DNA of 17,331 nucleotides from Trebonia sp. (GTDB taxonomy: Bacteria; Actinomycetota; Actinomycetes; Streptosporangiales; Streptosporangiaceae). The notes under the pieces were generated by a model that was not told the DNA's origin, searched no databases, and saw only the letters and a list, made by a program, of their open reading frames with translations. Shown here one piece after another: positions 1 through 7,449 of this stretch. How positions within the stretch are numbered: the stretch's first letter is position 1; the number at the start of each line of letters is the position of its first letter. The stretch covers positions 1 through 17,331 of the forward strand of contig JASHPP010000266.1 of the NCBI GenBank assembly GCA_030038035.1. The letters run 5' to 3'. The position numbers and the translations under genes are program-made.

Positions 1-536
1 CCTTCTCGCGAAGGCGGCGCCAGCCAGCTGTCGTTTGGCGGGCGGCCGGTTTCCCGTGTGCTGCTGGCGCGGCGGGCAGCGCAGGGCGGTGCAAGGTGGT
101 GCCGGCGTCGACTGCTGCGGCATCTCATGCAGCCAGCCCGGCTCTCTTGATGCCCGCGAGGAGATGAGCCGGTCGCCGTGTCCAGGCGCGAATGCCGCTT
201 AGCCAAAGATGACAGTGATGCGGTGGCGGGGACGGAGTTGCTATAGCGCCACAGCCCGGACCCTGGTCGTGCCGATTATTGCGAAGACTTCTTTATCGAG
301 CAGAGATTTTGCACCCGCAGGTACGAAAAGTCTTCGCGATCATGGCCGGACCCCCGGAAGTCTCAAGCGCAGGTTGCGACAAATCATTCAAAACGCCCCT
401 ACCGAAGCGTCGGCGGGGCCGCGTCCGGCGTGCGCCTTCGACCATGGGCGGCCGGAAGCTTTTTAAGTGCCCGGACAGTGTGCAGGGTCGCGGACAGGCA
501 GAATCCACTCGAATCTATCTCGGTGCGTTTATCACG
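1..536. other. No supported gene; intergenic or gene-edge sequence
   Basis: No open frame here has a credible start, ribosome binding site and recognisable product. The plus frame beginning at base 1 stays open to a TGA near 148-150 (about 49 codons) and could be the 3' end of a gene lying to the left, but the translated residues are Arg-rich and match nothing I know. Part of the region, about 270-320, is clearly less GC-rich than its surroundings. It contains a 10-bp inverted repeat, listed separately. Overlapping small frames on both strands between 209 and 587 look like chance. Confidence 0.5.
281..337. repeat. 10-bp inverted repeat in AT-richer intergenic DNA
   Basis: GCGAAGACTT at 281-290 is exactly complementary to AAGTCTTCGC at 328-337, with 37 bases between. 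The arms lie in the only relatively AT-rich stretch of the first 500 bases. The spacing is long for a terminator hairpin. It could be a protein binding site pair or chance; no neighbouring gene start supports a specific role. Confidence 0.3.
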
Positions 537-572
537 CTGAATCCGGCGGCCACCATTGGCCGCCGGATTCAG
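537..572 (-). terminator. Strong hairpin terminator downstream of the Ig-like gene
   Basis: A perfect 16-bp inverted repeat with arms 537-552 and 557-572 and a 4-base loop (CCAT) starts 11 bases past the stop codon of the minus-strand Ig-like gene. Neither side is followed by a T run, which is common for intrinsic terminators of high-GC actinomycetes. The position immediately after the stop makes a terminator for the 584-2020 gene the natural reading. It would also block transcription entering from the left. Confidence 0.75.
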
Positions 573-583
573 CCCCGGATTGT

Positions 584-2020
584 TTAAGAAGTCACGGAAA
601 GAGAACCGGTGCCCGATGACGGGTCGTTCAGGTCGTCGCCGGAGTATGCGGCGGTCACCGTGACCGACCCTGATGCCCCGGGCGTGTAGTCGCACGTCGC
701 CGTGTTGCCGGTCGCGTCGGAATAGCTCAGCGAAACATCGATGCACCCGGAGATGTCGGTGCCGCCGATCGAGAACGTCACGGTTCCGGTACCGCCGGCC
801 GACGGGGAGATGTTGTCGCCTGCCTCGTTCACCACGGTGGCCGTTATCACGTCCGTCATGTGGACGGTGCCTGCCGCCGGGCTGAACGCAACAGTCGTTG
901 TCGTGGTGTCCGGCACGAGGAGCTCGTGCGTCCCCGTGGAGACCGAGCTGCCATGCGCGCTGTCGCCGCCATACGTGGCCTCGTAATCGATTATCCCGTA
1001 GGACGGGTTAGGAGGCGTGACCTCGCAAGAGCCCGTCCCGTCCGACGTGGCCGTGAGTTTGACAGTGCAGATATAGCCCGCCGCTACGGGCGGCGCGACG
1101 TCGGTCGGCGCGATTGTCACGGTCCCGGTCGGTGCCGGGGTACCCGCTGGCGTAGTCACGGTCACCGTGACGGTCGACGGAGTTCCGGGGGCGACGCTGC
1201 CAGGGCTGATGCTGGTGATGTCCGTGGCCGTCGCGAGCTTTGCCACCGTGATGGCGCCGGACGTCCGTGAGGACGCGGCATGCGCGCCGTCGCCCGCGTA
1301 CCTGGCGGTCACGGTGTAGTGCCCTGTCGCCTTCCAGGCGTGGGTGCAGTGCGCCTTCCCGCCGCTGAGCGTCCCGGTGCACAAGGTGCCGGCCGCGTCG
1401 GAGAACTTCACCGTGCCGGTCGGGGCCAGCGGGCTGTGCGAGGAAACGGCCGCGGTCAGCGTCACCGCCTCGCCGGGGTAGGGGCTGGACGTGCTCACCG
1501 ACACGACCGTGCCGGTGGCGGCCAGGGTGGCCTTGACCCTGGTCGTGCCCGAGGCGGCGGCGTGCGCGCTGTTCCCCGAGTACTTGCCGGTCACCGTGTA
1601 GGTGCCGGCCGTGCGGAACACCGCCGTGCAGTGCCCGGCCGCGCGGGCCAGCGCCGCCGCGCACAGCTTGACCGAGCCCGAATAGAAGCTGACCGTCCCG
1701 GTCGGCGTGGCGCCCGCCGACTTGACGGTCGCCGACAGTGTCACCTTGGTGCCGGCCACCGCCGTGCCGGGCGCGGCGGACACCGTCACCTTCGACGGCT
1801 GCTTCGCCGCCGGATGCGCCACTGCCGCGCTCGCCGCGGGGGCGAAGGCCGACACCGCGGCCAGCGCCGGAATGACCAGCAGCGCGCTGGCCGCCGCCAC
1901 CTTGGCCGGGCTCCCGGCCAGCTTCCCGCCGCCAGCCCTGCGGTGGCGACCGCCAGAGCCCGCGGTCTCCGCGCCCAGGCCAGGCTCCCTTGCCGTACCC
2001 GACGTTCGGTTCAGTCCCAT
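584..2020 (-). CDS. Secreted protein with four bacterial Ig-like repeats
   Basis: This encodes a 478-residue exported protein made of tandem Ig-like domains. The start at 2020 is chosen because GGGAAGGAG lies about 8 bases upstream; the frame stays open to 2317 but without such a site. Residues about 40-65 form a hydrophobic signal segment ending in a likely signal peptidase site (ASA-AV, after residue 65), behind an unusually long basic N-region. Four domains follow at roughly 76-164, 165-258, 259-365 and 366-478. Each has a PTGTV-like strand and a closing Y-(S/A/G)-G-(N/D) motif typical of Big_3-type folds, and each carries one pair of cysteines (for example C120/C131). No LPXTG motif, C-terminal membrane segment or enzyme domain is visible, so it is probably a surface or matrix protein with an adhesive or structural role. 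It is divergent from the exopolysaccharide operon, which suggests but does not prove a shared role in the cell envelope. Confidence 0.85.
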   Translation of the reverse strand: MGLNRTSGTAREPGLGAETAGSGGRHRRAGGGKLAGSPAKVAAASALLVIPALAAVSAFAPAASAAVAHPAAKQPSKVTVSAAPGTAVAGTKVTLSATVKSAGATPTGTVSFYSGSVKLCAAALARAAGHCTAVFRTAGTYTVTGKYSGNSAHAAASGTTRVKATLAATGTVVSVSTSSPYPGEAVTLTAAVSSHSPLAPTGTVKFSDAAGTLCTGTLSGGKAHCTHAWKATGHYTVTARYAGDGAHAASSRTSGAITVAKLATATDITSISPGSVAPGTPSTVTVTVTTPAGTPAPTGTVTIAPTDVAPPVAAGYICTVKLTATSDGTGSCEVTPPNPSYGIIDYEATYGGDSAHGSSVSTGTHELLVPDTTTTTVAFSPAAGTVHMTDVITATVVNEAGDNISPSAGGTGTVTFSIGGTDISGCIDVSLSYSDATGNTATCDYTPGASGSVTVTAAYSGDDLNDPSSGTGSLSVTS

Positions 2021-2507
2021 GCGTAACTCCTTCCCGATGTCAGCCTGCATTGAGCTGTTCTGTGCGAACGATGTCGCATGACAGCCAAAAGCCCCAATCT
2101 CACGCAGCATTGACGCCCGCGCTGGGCATCTGGTTGACACAGAACTAAACACGCGCCGGGTGCCGGTAAGTCGGCTACCGGGGGTGCCGTCGGCTGGCCG
2201 CTGCGTCGGGCTGAACCCCCACGGGAACTCCCGGGGCCGCGATCGGGCGGTTATCTGAAGGTCGCCACCGCCAAAGTGCTGGGCGGGCTCCCGGCCAAAG
2301 TTGCAGACAACCCGCACTGGCCTGTGTCTTCAGCCTGAAACGCTCCCTAGAGCTTGATCAACTGCGGAACCCCGGAAAGCCAGATAAGAGAAAAAAAGCT
2401 TCCTTCGCGTAAACAATACCGGTAGCTGGCGCGTCGTCCTATAGGAGCCAGACTGAACCGGACTGCAGATGTGAACAGTGGGTCGTCTTGGGAGGGGCCG
2501 CACCGCC
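2021..2507. promoter_or_regulatory. Divergent intergenic region with promoters for both flanking units
   Basis: This 487-base spacer must hold the promoter of the minus-strand Ig-like gene and that of the eleven-gene plus-strand operon. I see no clean -35/-10 pair. TTGACA at 2134-2139 has no matching -10. A TATAGG at 2440-2445, within the palindrome TCCTATAGGA (2437-2446), lacks a good -35. The stretch 2382-2416 is AT-rich, with a run of seven A, unlike the rest of the window, and lies about 90-125 bases before the operon start. A short dyad (TGCGA 2064-2068 / TCGCA 2075-2079) lies just upstream of the Ig-like gene. No riboswitch consensus known to me was recognised. Confidence 0.5.
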
Positions 2508-3881
2508 ATGAGGGACACGATCCACTCGGTGGATACCAGCACACCAGCCGTTGTGCTGAAGTTCGATCCGAACGTTATGCACCATGGCGGGCTTGGCGTG
2601 ATCAGGAGCCTGGGCCGCATCGGCGTCCCGGTCTACGGGGTGCACGAGGACCCGCTGGCTCCAGCCGCCGGCTCGAGGTACCTGCAGGGCCGCTTCTTCT
2701 GGCGTCCCAGTCCCGACGATGTCGACCGGGTGCTTGACGGGCTGACGCGCCTCGCGGCGATCATCGGCCGCCAGGCCGTCCTGATCACCACGGACGACGC
2801 GGGCGCGCTCTTCCTCGCCGAGCACGGTGGCGCCCTGCGGGAGCGGTTCCTGTTCCCGGATCCCCCGCCAGACCTGCCGCGGCGGCTGGCCGGCAAGTAC
2901 TCGCTGCACGAGATCTGCGACGAACTCGGCGTCGCCTCGCCGCGCACTGCCCTGCCCGGGTCGCGCGCCGAGGCGCGGGACTTCGCCCAAGCGGCCGGGT
3001 ACCCGGTAATCGCCAAGCTGACCGCGCCCTGGAACGCATCCAAGGGCCTGCGCAGCACCCAGGTGGTCGCGGACGAAGACGAACTCGGCCGGGTCTACGA
3101 GAACTGCGCGCACGCCGACGCAGGCCTCATGCTGCAGGAGTTCATCCCCGGCGGCCAGGGCCATGACTGGTTCTTCCACGGCTACTGCGACGCCGCCGCC
3201 GACTGCCGGCCCGCTTTCACCGGCGTTAAGGAGCGGTCCTACCCGGTCGGCGCCGGCCTGACAAGCCGCGGCAGGGCGATCGCGAACGACGCCCTCCGGG
3301 GCGAGGTTACCTCGCTGCTCGCCCGGCTTGGCTACCGCGGGCTGCTCGACCTGGACATCCGGCTGGACGACCGGGACGGCCGCTACCATCTGCTGGACTT
3401 CAACCCGCGGCTGGGCGCGCAGTTCCGGCTGTTCCGCGACACCGCGGGCACCGACGTGGCGCTGGCTGCCTATCTCGACCTGACCGGCCAGCCGATCCCC
3501 GAAGCCACCCAGGTGGACGGCCGCTGCTTCGTGGTCGAGAACTACGACCCGATCAGCGCGCTCGCGCAGTGGCGGGCCGGCGAACTTGGCCTGCGGCCCT
3601 GGCTGGCCTCGCTGCGCACCGCCGATGAGTGGGCATGGTTCGCGCGGGATGACCTGCGGCCGTTCGGGCTCATGTGCGTGCGCATGGGCTGGCGCTCGGT
3701 CACCCGCCGGTTCACCGGCCACCGGGTGCACTCCGCTCGCGACGGCTTCCGTTACCGGCCGGGCCGCCTTGCCGCCCACGGGGGAAACTCCGCGCCCGCG
3801 ACTGCGGGGCGAGCCGCCCCGCGCCTGGACAGCGCGTCCCCATGTCCCCAGACCCAGACCCAGACCACTGCACAGCCTTGA
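2508..3881 (+). CDS. ATP-grasp family carboxylate-amine/thiol ligase
   Basis: The product (457 residues) is an ATP-grasp protein, a family that joins a carboxylate to an amine or thiol through an acyl-phosphate. An N-terminal pre-grasp region (residues about 15-120) is followed by the ATP-binding fold: YPVIAKLT with Lys170, MLQEFIPGG, and the metal-binding DLDIRLD...DFNPRLG segment around Asp297-Arg301. ATG at 2508 is preferred over GTG at 2478 because GGAGGGG ends 10 bases before it. The last ~50 residues are low-complexity and include three CAG-ACC hexamers (3849-3866) giving QTQTQT. It is the first gene of the exopolysaccharide operon, 61 bases before the flavoprotein gene. Substrate is unknown; attaching an amino acid or other acyl group to an amino sugar or precursor is possible but is inference. 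Confidence 0.82.
   Translation: MRDTIHSVDTSTPAVVLKFDPNVMHHGGLGVIRSLGRIGVPVYGVHEDPLAPAAGSRYLQGRFFWRPSPDDVDRVLDGLTRLAAIIGRQAVLITTDDAGALFLAEHGGALRERFLFPDPPPDLPRRLAGKYSLHEICDELGVASPRTALPGSRAEARDFAQAAGYPVIAKLTAPWNASKGLRSTQVVADEDELGRVYENCAHADAGLMLQEFIPGGQGHDWFFHGYCDAAADCRPAFTGVKERSYPVGAGLTSRGRAIANDALRGEVTSLLARLGYRGLLDLDIRLDDRDGRYHLLDFNPRLGAQFRLFRDTAGTDVALAAYLDLTGQPIPEATQVDGRCFVVENYDPISALAQWRAGELGLRPWLASLRTADEWAWFARDDLRPFGLMCVRMGWRSVTRRFTGHRVHSARDGFRYRPGRLAAHGGNSAPATAGRAAPRLDSASPCPQTQTQTTAQP
3849..3866 (+). repeat. CAGACC hexanucleotide repeat, three copies
   Basis: Three perfect tandem CAGACC units lie inside the 3' end of the ATP-grasp gene and encode Gln-Thr dipeptides. The same CAG-plus-three pattern recurs, much longer and in another reading frame, at 14443-14511 in the second spherulin-4 gene. 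Confidence 0.75.
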
Positions 3882-3942
3882 CCGGCACGGCAGACTAGCG
3901 CCCCGCTGAACCAATGCAACTTCACCAAGGAGGAACCCGATC

Positions 3943-5169
3943 ATGACCGATGCCGTCGACGTGGCCGTTATCGGAGCAGGCCCGTACGGCCTCTCACTGG
4001 CCGCACACCTGAGCGCGGCCGGCGTCGGCTACCGTCAGTTTGGCATGCCGATGCGACTGTGGCGCGACGCCATGCCGAAGGGCATGTACCTCAAGTCACA
4101 GGGCTTCGCTTCCAATCTGTCAGATCCCGGTGCGGCCCGCACGCTCGAGGCCTTCTGCGCGGCGACGGGGCGCTCCTACGCCAGCTACGGCCTGCCGGTC
4201 CCGCTGGACACGTTCGTGGCCTACGGCCAGTGGTTCCGGTCCGAGCTCGGCCTTGCGGTAGAGGAAGCGCTGGTCACCAATGTCGCCAGGGAAGACGGCG
4301 GCTTCCGGCTGACCGTCGACGGCAGCGCCGACGTCTCCGCCCGCGCGGTCGTGGTCGCGGTCGGCGTCGAGCACTTCGCTTACGTGCCGGAGTTCCTCTC
4401 CGGGCTGCCCGAGGGGCTGTGCACGCACAGCTCCGCGCACACGGACCTCTCGGCCTTCCGCGGCCAGCAGGTCATCGTCATCGGCGCCGGCCAGTCGGCG
4501 CTGGAATCGGCGGCGCTGCTGCACGAAAGCGGCGCCGACGTAACGGTGCTGGCGCGGGAGCCGCGGCTGGCCTGGAACGGGAATCCGCTGCCGCCGGACC
4601 GCCCGCTGCCGCAACGGATACGGGAGCCGGAATCCGGGCTCGGTTCTGGCTGGAGCAGCTGGTTCTACTCCAACCACCCCCAGGCGTTCAGGCACCTGCC
4701 GCGGAACACCCGGGTGTACCGGGCGCGGACGGCCCTTGGACCGGCCGGTGCCTGCTGGCTCCGCAGCCGGGTGGAGGGGCAGTTCACCGTGCTGACCGGA
4801 CATGCCGTCACCTCGGTGGAACCGCAGGGCAGCCGGGTCCGGCTAGAGGTCACGTCCGGAGGAACCAGCAAGGAGCTGACCGCCGACCACATCATCGCCG
4901 GCACCGGCTACCGGGCCAACCTGAGCAGGATGCGCTTCCTGAGCGCAGAGATCCAGTCCGCGCTGCGCGGCGTCGCCGGGACCCCGGTCGTCGGACCGGG
5001 CTATGAGTCCTCCGTGCACGGGCTCTACTTCATCGGCCCGCTGGTGGCGCCCACCATGGGGCCCGTCATGCGGTTCGTCTACGGTTCGCGCCACGCCGCG
5101 ACGACGGTGGGCCGGCAGCTGGCTGGTGCAGGGTATCGCGTGAAGCCCCCCGTTCCGGCGGGACGATGA
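3943..5169 (+). CDS. FAD/NAD(P)-dependent oxidoreductase (flavin monooxygenase-like)
   Basis: The 408-residue product has an N-terminal FAD-binding Rossmann motif (VIGAGPYG, residues about 9-16) and a second dinucleotide motif in mid-protein (VIVIGAGQSALE, about residues 177-188) for NAD(P)H. It also has a late ATG-like motif (AGTGYRANL) before the closing FAD-contact segment. This arrangement fits the class B flavin monooxygenase / N-hydroxylase superfamily rather than a simple reductase. An excellent ribosome binding site, AAGGAGGAA at 3927-3935, sits 7 bases before the ATG. The stop overlaps the next ATG (ATGA). Its place between the ATP-grasp gene and the sugar transferase suggests it oxidises a building block of the polymer or of a decoration on it. 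Substrate cannot be assigned from sequence. Confidence 0.82.
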   Translation: MTDAVDVAVIGAGPYGLSLAAHLSAAGVGYRQFGMPMRLWRDAMPKGMYLKSQGFASNLSDPGAARTLEAFCAATGRSYASYGLPVPLDTFVAYGQWFRSELGLAVEEALVTNVAREDGGFRLTVDGSADVSARAVVVAVGVEHFAYVPEFLSGLPEGLCTHSSAHTDLSAFRGQQVIVIGAGQSALESAALLHESGADVTVLAREPRLAWNGNPLPPDRPLPQRIREPESGLGSGWSSWFYSNHPQAFRHLPRNTRVYRARTALGPAGACWLRSRVEGQFTVLTGHAVTSVEPQGSRVRLEVTSGGTSKELTADHIIAGTGYRANLSRMRFLSAEIQSALRGVAGTPVVGPGYESSVHGLYFIGPLVAPTMGPVMRFVYGSRHAATTVGRQLAGAGYRVKPPVPAGR

Positions 5170-6644
5170 TGGCAGACCACCTGATCTCGGGCCGCCGGGC
5201 GCTCGATACCCGGCGGCCGGGGAGCCAGGGGGCCGGGGGCCCGGCCGTGGCGCGCGGCGGGCGGCTGGCCCGGCTGGCCGCGCTGCCTGCCGCCGACGCT
5301 ACCGGTCTGGTAGCGGCATGCGTGGTCAGCGGTGCGGTCGGCAAGCCGCTTGCCTGTACGGTCTACGCCACGGCCGTGATCTCCATCCTCGCCGCGGGCG
5401 GGCAGCACCGGCTGCGCATCTGCCTGCGGGCCTCGGACCAGGCTGGCCAGATCCTGGCGGCGGCGGCACTGCCGCTGCCAGTGCTGCTGGCCTGGCTGCC
5501 GGAACGGAGGCTGCTGGTACTCGGGATCTGCTCGGCGGGGCTCGTGCTCGGCTGCCGGGTCGCGGCCACTGCCGCGCTGCGCGCGGTGCACCGCCGTGGC
5601 CTGCTGGCAGAGCCGGCGGTCGTCGTCGGTGCCGGAACCTTCGGCGCTTACGTCGCCGAGCTCATGGAAACGCACCAGGAACTCGGCCTGTGGCCCGCCG
5701 GGTTCGTCGACGACGGGCCGCCGCGCCGCGACCTGCCTGTGCCAACGCTCGGCACTTTGTCCGAGCTTGCCGAGGTGGTGCAGGCGCACGGCATCGGCCG
5801 GGTCATCGTGTGCTTCTCAAGCAACTGCCGCGACGAAGACATGGTGGCGCTGCTGCGGGCCAGCTCGCCGCTCGGAGCCGACGTGTGCGTGGCGCCTAGG
5901 CTCTACGAGCTGGGCATGGCGGTGCCGCGCGGCTCCCTGGACGAGATCTGGGGTGTGCCTCTCATCCCCCTGCGGCGGCGGCCGCGGGTCCGGCTGGCGG
6001 CCAAGCGCGCGTTCGATCTCTTCGTCGGACTCGTGCTCGGCATTGCCGTCACGCCCGTGGTCCTCGCCCTGGCGGTCGCCGTCCGGCTGCGCTCCGGTCC
6101 CCCGGTCCTGTTCCGGCAGGACCGGGTGACCGGCGAGGGCCGGGTAGCACAGGTCGTGAAGCTCCGGACGCTTGAGGTGCACGGCGACCCGGACACCCGC
6201 TGGGAGGTGCCAGGGGAGCTGTGCAGACCGCTCGGCCGGTGGCTGCGGGCCACTCACCTCGATGAGCTGCCACAGCTGGCGAACGTGGTGCGCGGCGACA
6301 TGTCGCTGGTCGGTCCGCGGCCCGAGCGGCCGTACTTCGCGCAGCGCTTCCGGCACGAGGTTCCGCGGTACGCCGACCGGACCCGGATGCCCGCCGGGCT
6401 TACCGGCTGGGCGCAGGTGCACGGCCTCACCGGCGACACGTCGCTCGCGGAGCGGGTGCGGTTCGACAACTACTACATCGAGTACTGGTCACCGTGGCTG
6501 GACGCGGTGATCCTGGCGCGGACCGCGGCCGGAGTCGTGCGCGCCGCCCTCCCCTCCCGGCCGGCGCGGGCCCGGGCGCCCCGGGCGCCCCGGCGGTCCA
6601 GGGGGCGGACGGCGCCCACGGTAACCGTGAGAGCGTGGCCATGA
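5166..6644 (+). CDS. Polyprenyl-phosphate sugar-1-phosphate transferase (WcaJ/WbaP-type)
   Basis: This membrane enzyme (492 residues) should transfer a sugar-1-phosphate from a nucleotide sugar to undecaprenyl- or decaprenyl-phosphate, starting repeat-unit assembly on the inner face of the membrane. N-terminal hydrophobic segments occupy about residues 35-140, fewer and weaker than the usual four helices. A CoA-binding/Rossmann-like region follows (about 155-260). The catalytic bacterial sugar transferase domain begins at KRAFD (Lys280), with a membrane hairpin at about 285-307. It contains the catalytic THLDELPQL (Asp366-Glu367), GDMSLVGPRP and GLTGWAQVHG motifs. A basic Arg/Pro-rich tail ends the protein. 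The gene overlaps both neighbours by four bases (ATGA at 5166 and at 6641), so it is co-translated with the flavoprotein and the deacetylase. Confidence 0.9.
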   Translation: MMADHLISGRRALDTRRPGSQGAGGPAVARGGRLARLAALPAADATGLVAACVVSGAVGKPLACTVYATAVISILAAGGQHRLRICLRASDQAGQILAAAALPLPVLLAWLPERRLLVLGICSAGLVLGCRVAATAALRAVHRRGLLAEPAVVVGAGTFGAYVAELMETHQELGLWPAGFVDDGPPRRDLPVPTLGTLSELAEVVQAHGIGRVIVCFSSNCRDEDMVALLRASSPLGADVCVAPRLYELGMAVPRGSLDEIWGVPLIPLRRRPRVRLAAKRAFDLFVGLVLGIAVTPVVLALAVAVRLRSGPPVLFRQDRVTGEGRVAQVVKLRTLEVHGDPDTRWEVPGELCRPLGRWLRATHLDELPQLANVVRGDMSLVGPRPERPYFAQRFRHEVPRYADRTRMPAGLTGWAQVHGLTGDTSLAERVRFDNYYIEYWSPWLDAVILARTAAGVVRAALPSRPARARAPRAPRRSRGRTAPTVTVRAWP

Positions 6645-7408
6645 GAGCCGCACCGAACGGCCAGGGGCGTATTCCCCTAAGCTCCGTGCCACTGATCCTG
6701 ATGTACCACGCCGTGGACCGGGTGAGCCACGATCCGAACATGCTGTGCGTCTCACCGGAGCGGTTCGCCGCGCAGATGTCCTGGCTGCGGCGGCACAAAC
6801 TGCGCGGCGTGGCGGTGGGGACGCTGGTGACCGCCATGCGCGCGGGCCGGGCCCGCGGGCTTGTCGGCATCACGTTCGACGACGGCTACGCGAGCGTGCT
6901 AGAGCATGCTGCCCCCGTGCTGCTCCGCCACGGCTTCACCGCGACCGTCTTCGTCATCTCGGACAAGGCCGGGGGAAACAACGACTGGGACGACGGCACG
7001 CTCTGGCCGCTCCTGACCTGGTCTCAGGTCGGCGAACTGGCCGCCGCGGGTATGGAGATCGGTTCGCACAGCGCCACTCACATGCGGCTGGCGGGCGCGG
7101 ACCATGGGCGGCTGGCAGCCGAGGTCGGCGGCAGCCGGGACAGCCTGCACAAGCAGACCGAGGCCGAAGTCCGCGGCTTCGCATACCCCTTCGGGTCCAT
7201 GGATGCCGCGGCCAGGCAGGCTGTGCGCGACGCGGGCTACGAGTACGCGTGCGCCGTCGAGGCGCCGCGGCTGACCGACCTCGGCATGCTGGCGCTGCCG
7301 CGCATCTACGTCGGCGAGCGCGACACGTCCAGCCGGATGACGGCCAAGCGACTGCTCTACCGGGGCTACGTCGCGATGCAGGGCAGGCGCCGGGATTCAT
7401 GGCAATGA
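6641..7408 (+). CDS. NodB-type polysaccharide deacetylase (CE4)
   Basis: The 255-residue product should remove N-acetyl (or O-acetyl) groups from a sugar chain. The CE4 signature is complete. Motif 1 is ITFDDGY with Asp80 (base) and Asp81 (metal), and motif 2 is GSHSATH with His143 and His147 (metal ligands). Motif 3 is RGFAYPFG at about 178-185. ATG at 6641 is chosen because it overlaps the sugar transferase stop as ATGA; the frame is open further upstream but that stretch lies inside the previous gene. No signal peptide or membrane segment is visible, so it would act in the cytoplasm on a nucleotide- or lipid-linked intermediate, unlike PelA or PgaB, which act outside. The stop overlaps the start of a 14-codon mini-ORF. 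Confidence 0.9.
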   Translation: MRAAPNGQGRIPLSSVPLILMYHAVDRVSHDPNMLCVSPERFAAQMSWLRRHKLRGVAVGTLVTAMRAGRARGLVGITFDDGYASVLEHAAPVLLRHGFTATVFVISDKAGGNNDWDDGTLWPLLTWSQVGELAAAGMEIGSHSATHMRLAGADHGRLAAEVGGSRDSLHKQTEAEVRGFAYPFGSMDAAARQAVRDAGYEYACAVEAPRLTDLGMLALPRIYVGERDTSSRMTAKRLLYRGYVAMQGRRRDSWQ

Positions 7409-7449
7409 AGGGGGACACAGCAATGAAAGTGAGGGCAAGGCAGTCATGA
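7405..7449 (+). CDS. 14-codon mini-ORF bridging deacetylase and glycosyltransferase
   Basis: ATG at 7405 overlaps the deacetylase TGA (7406-7408) and its own TGA (7447-7449) overlaps the ATG of the next glycosyltransferase (7446). Both junctions are therefore ATGA. The peptide would be MKGDTAMKVRARQS. It exactly spans the only gap between two otherwise tightly packed genes, which suggests a translational bridge that lets ribosomes pass from one gene to the next. A functional peptide is not indicated, and chance has not been excluded. Confidence 0.35.
   Translation: MKGDTAMKVRARQS

Noticed and set aside
1..150. Open plus frame at the left edge as the end of a gene
   Set aside because: About 49 codons without recognisable residues; kept only as a possibility in the description of the left region.
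1280..2026. Plus-strand frame of 248 codons inside the Ig-like gene
   Set aside because: Arg/Gly/Ala-rich antisense shadow; the minus strand has a signal peptide, repeated domains, a ribosome binding site and a terminator.
2134..2139. TTGACA as a -35 box of a plus-strand promoter
   Set aside because: No acceptable -10 lies 16-18 bases downstream and the position is 370 bases from the nearest plus-strand start.
2021..2317. N-terminal extension of the Ig-like protein to 2317
   Set aside because: Would place the signal segment over 100 residues inside; the start at 2020 has GGGAAGGAG at proper distance.
2439..3944. Minus-strand open frame of 501 codons opposite the ATP-grasp gene
   Set aside because: Composition is shadow-like and the opposite strand has clear ATP-grasp motifs, ribosome binding sites and operon context.
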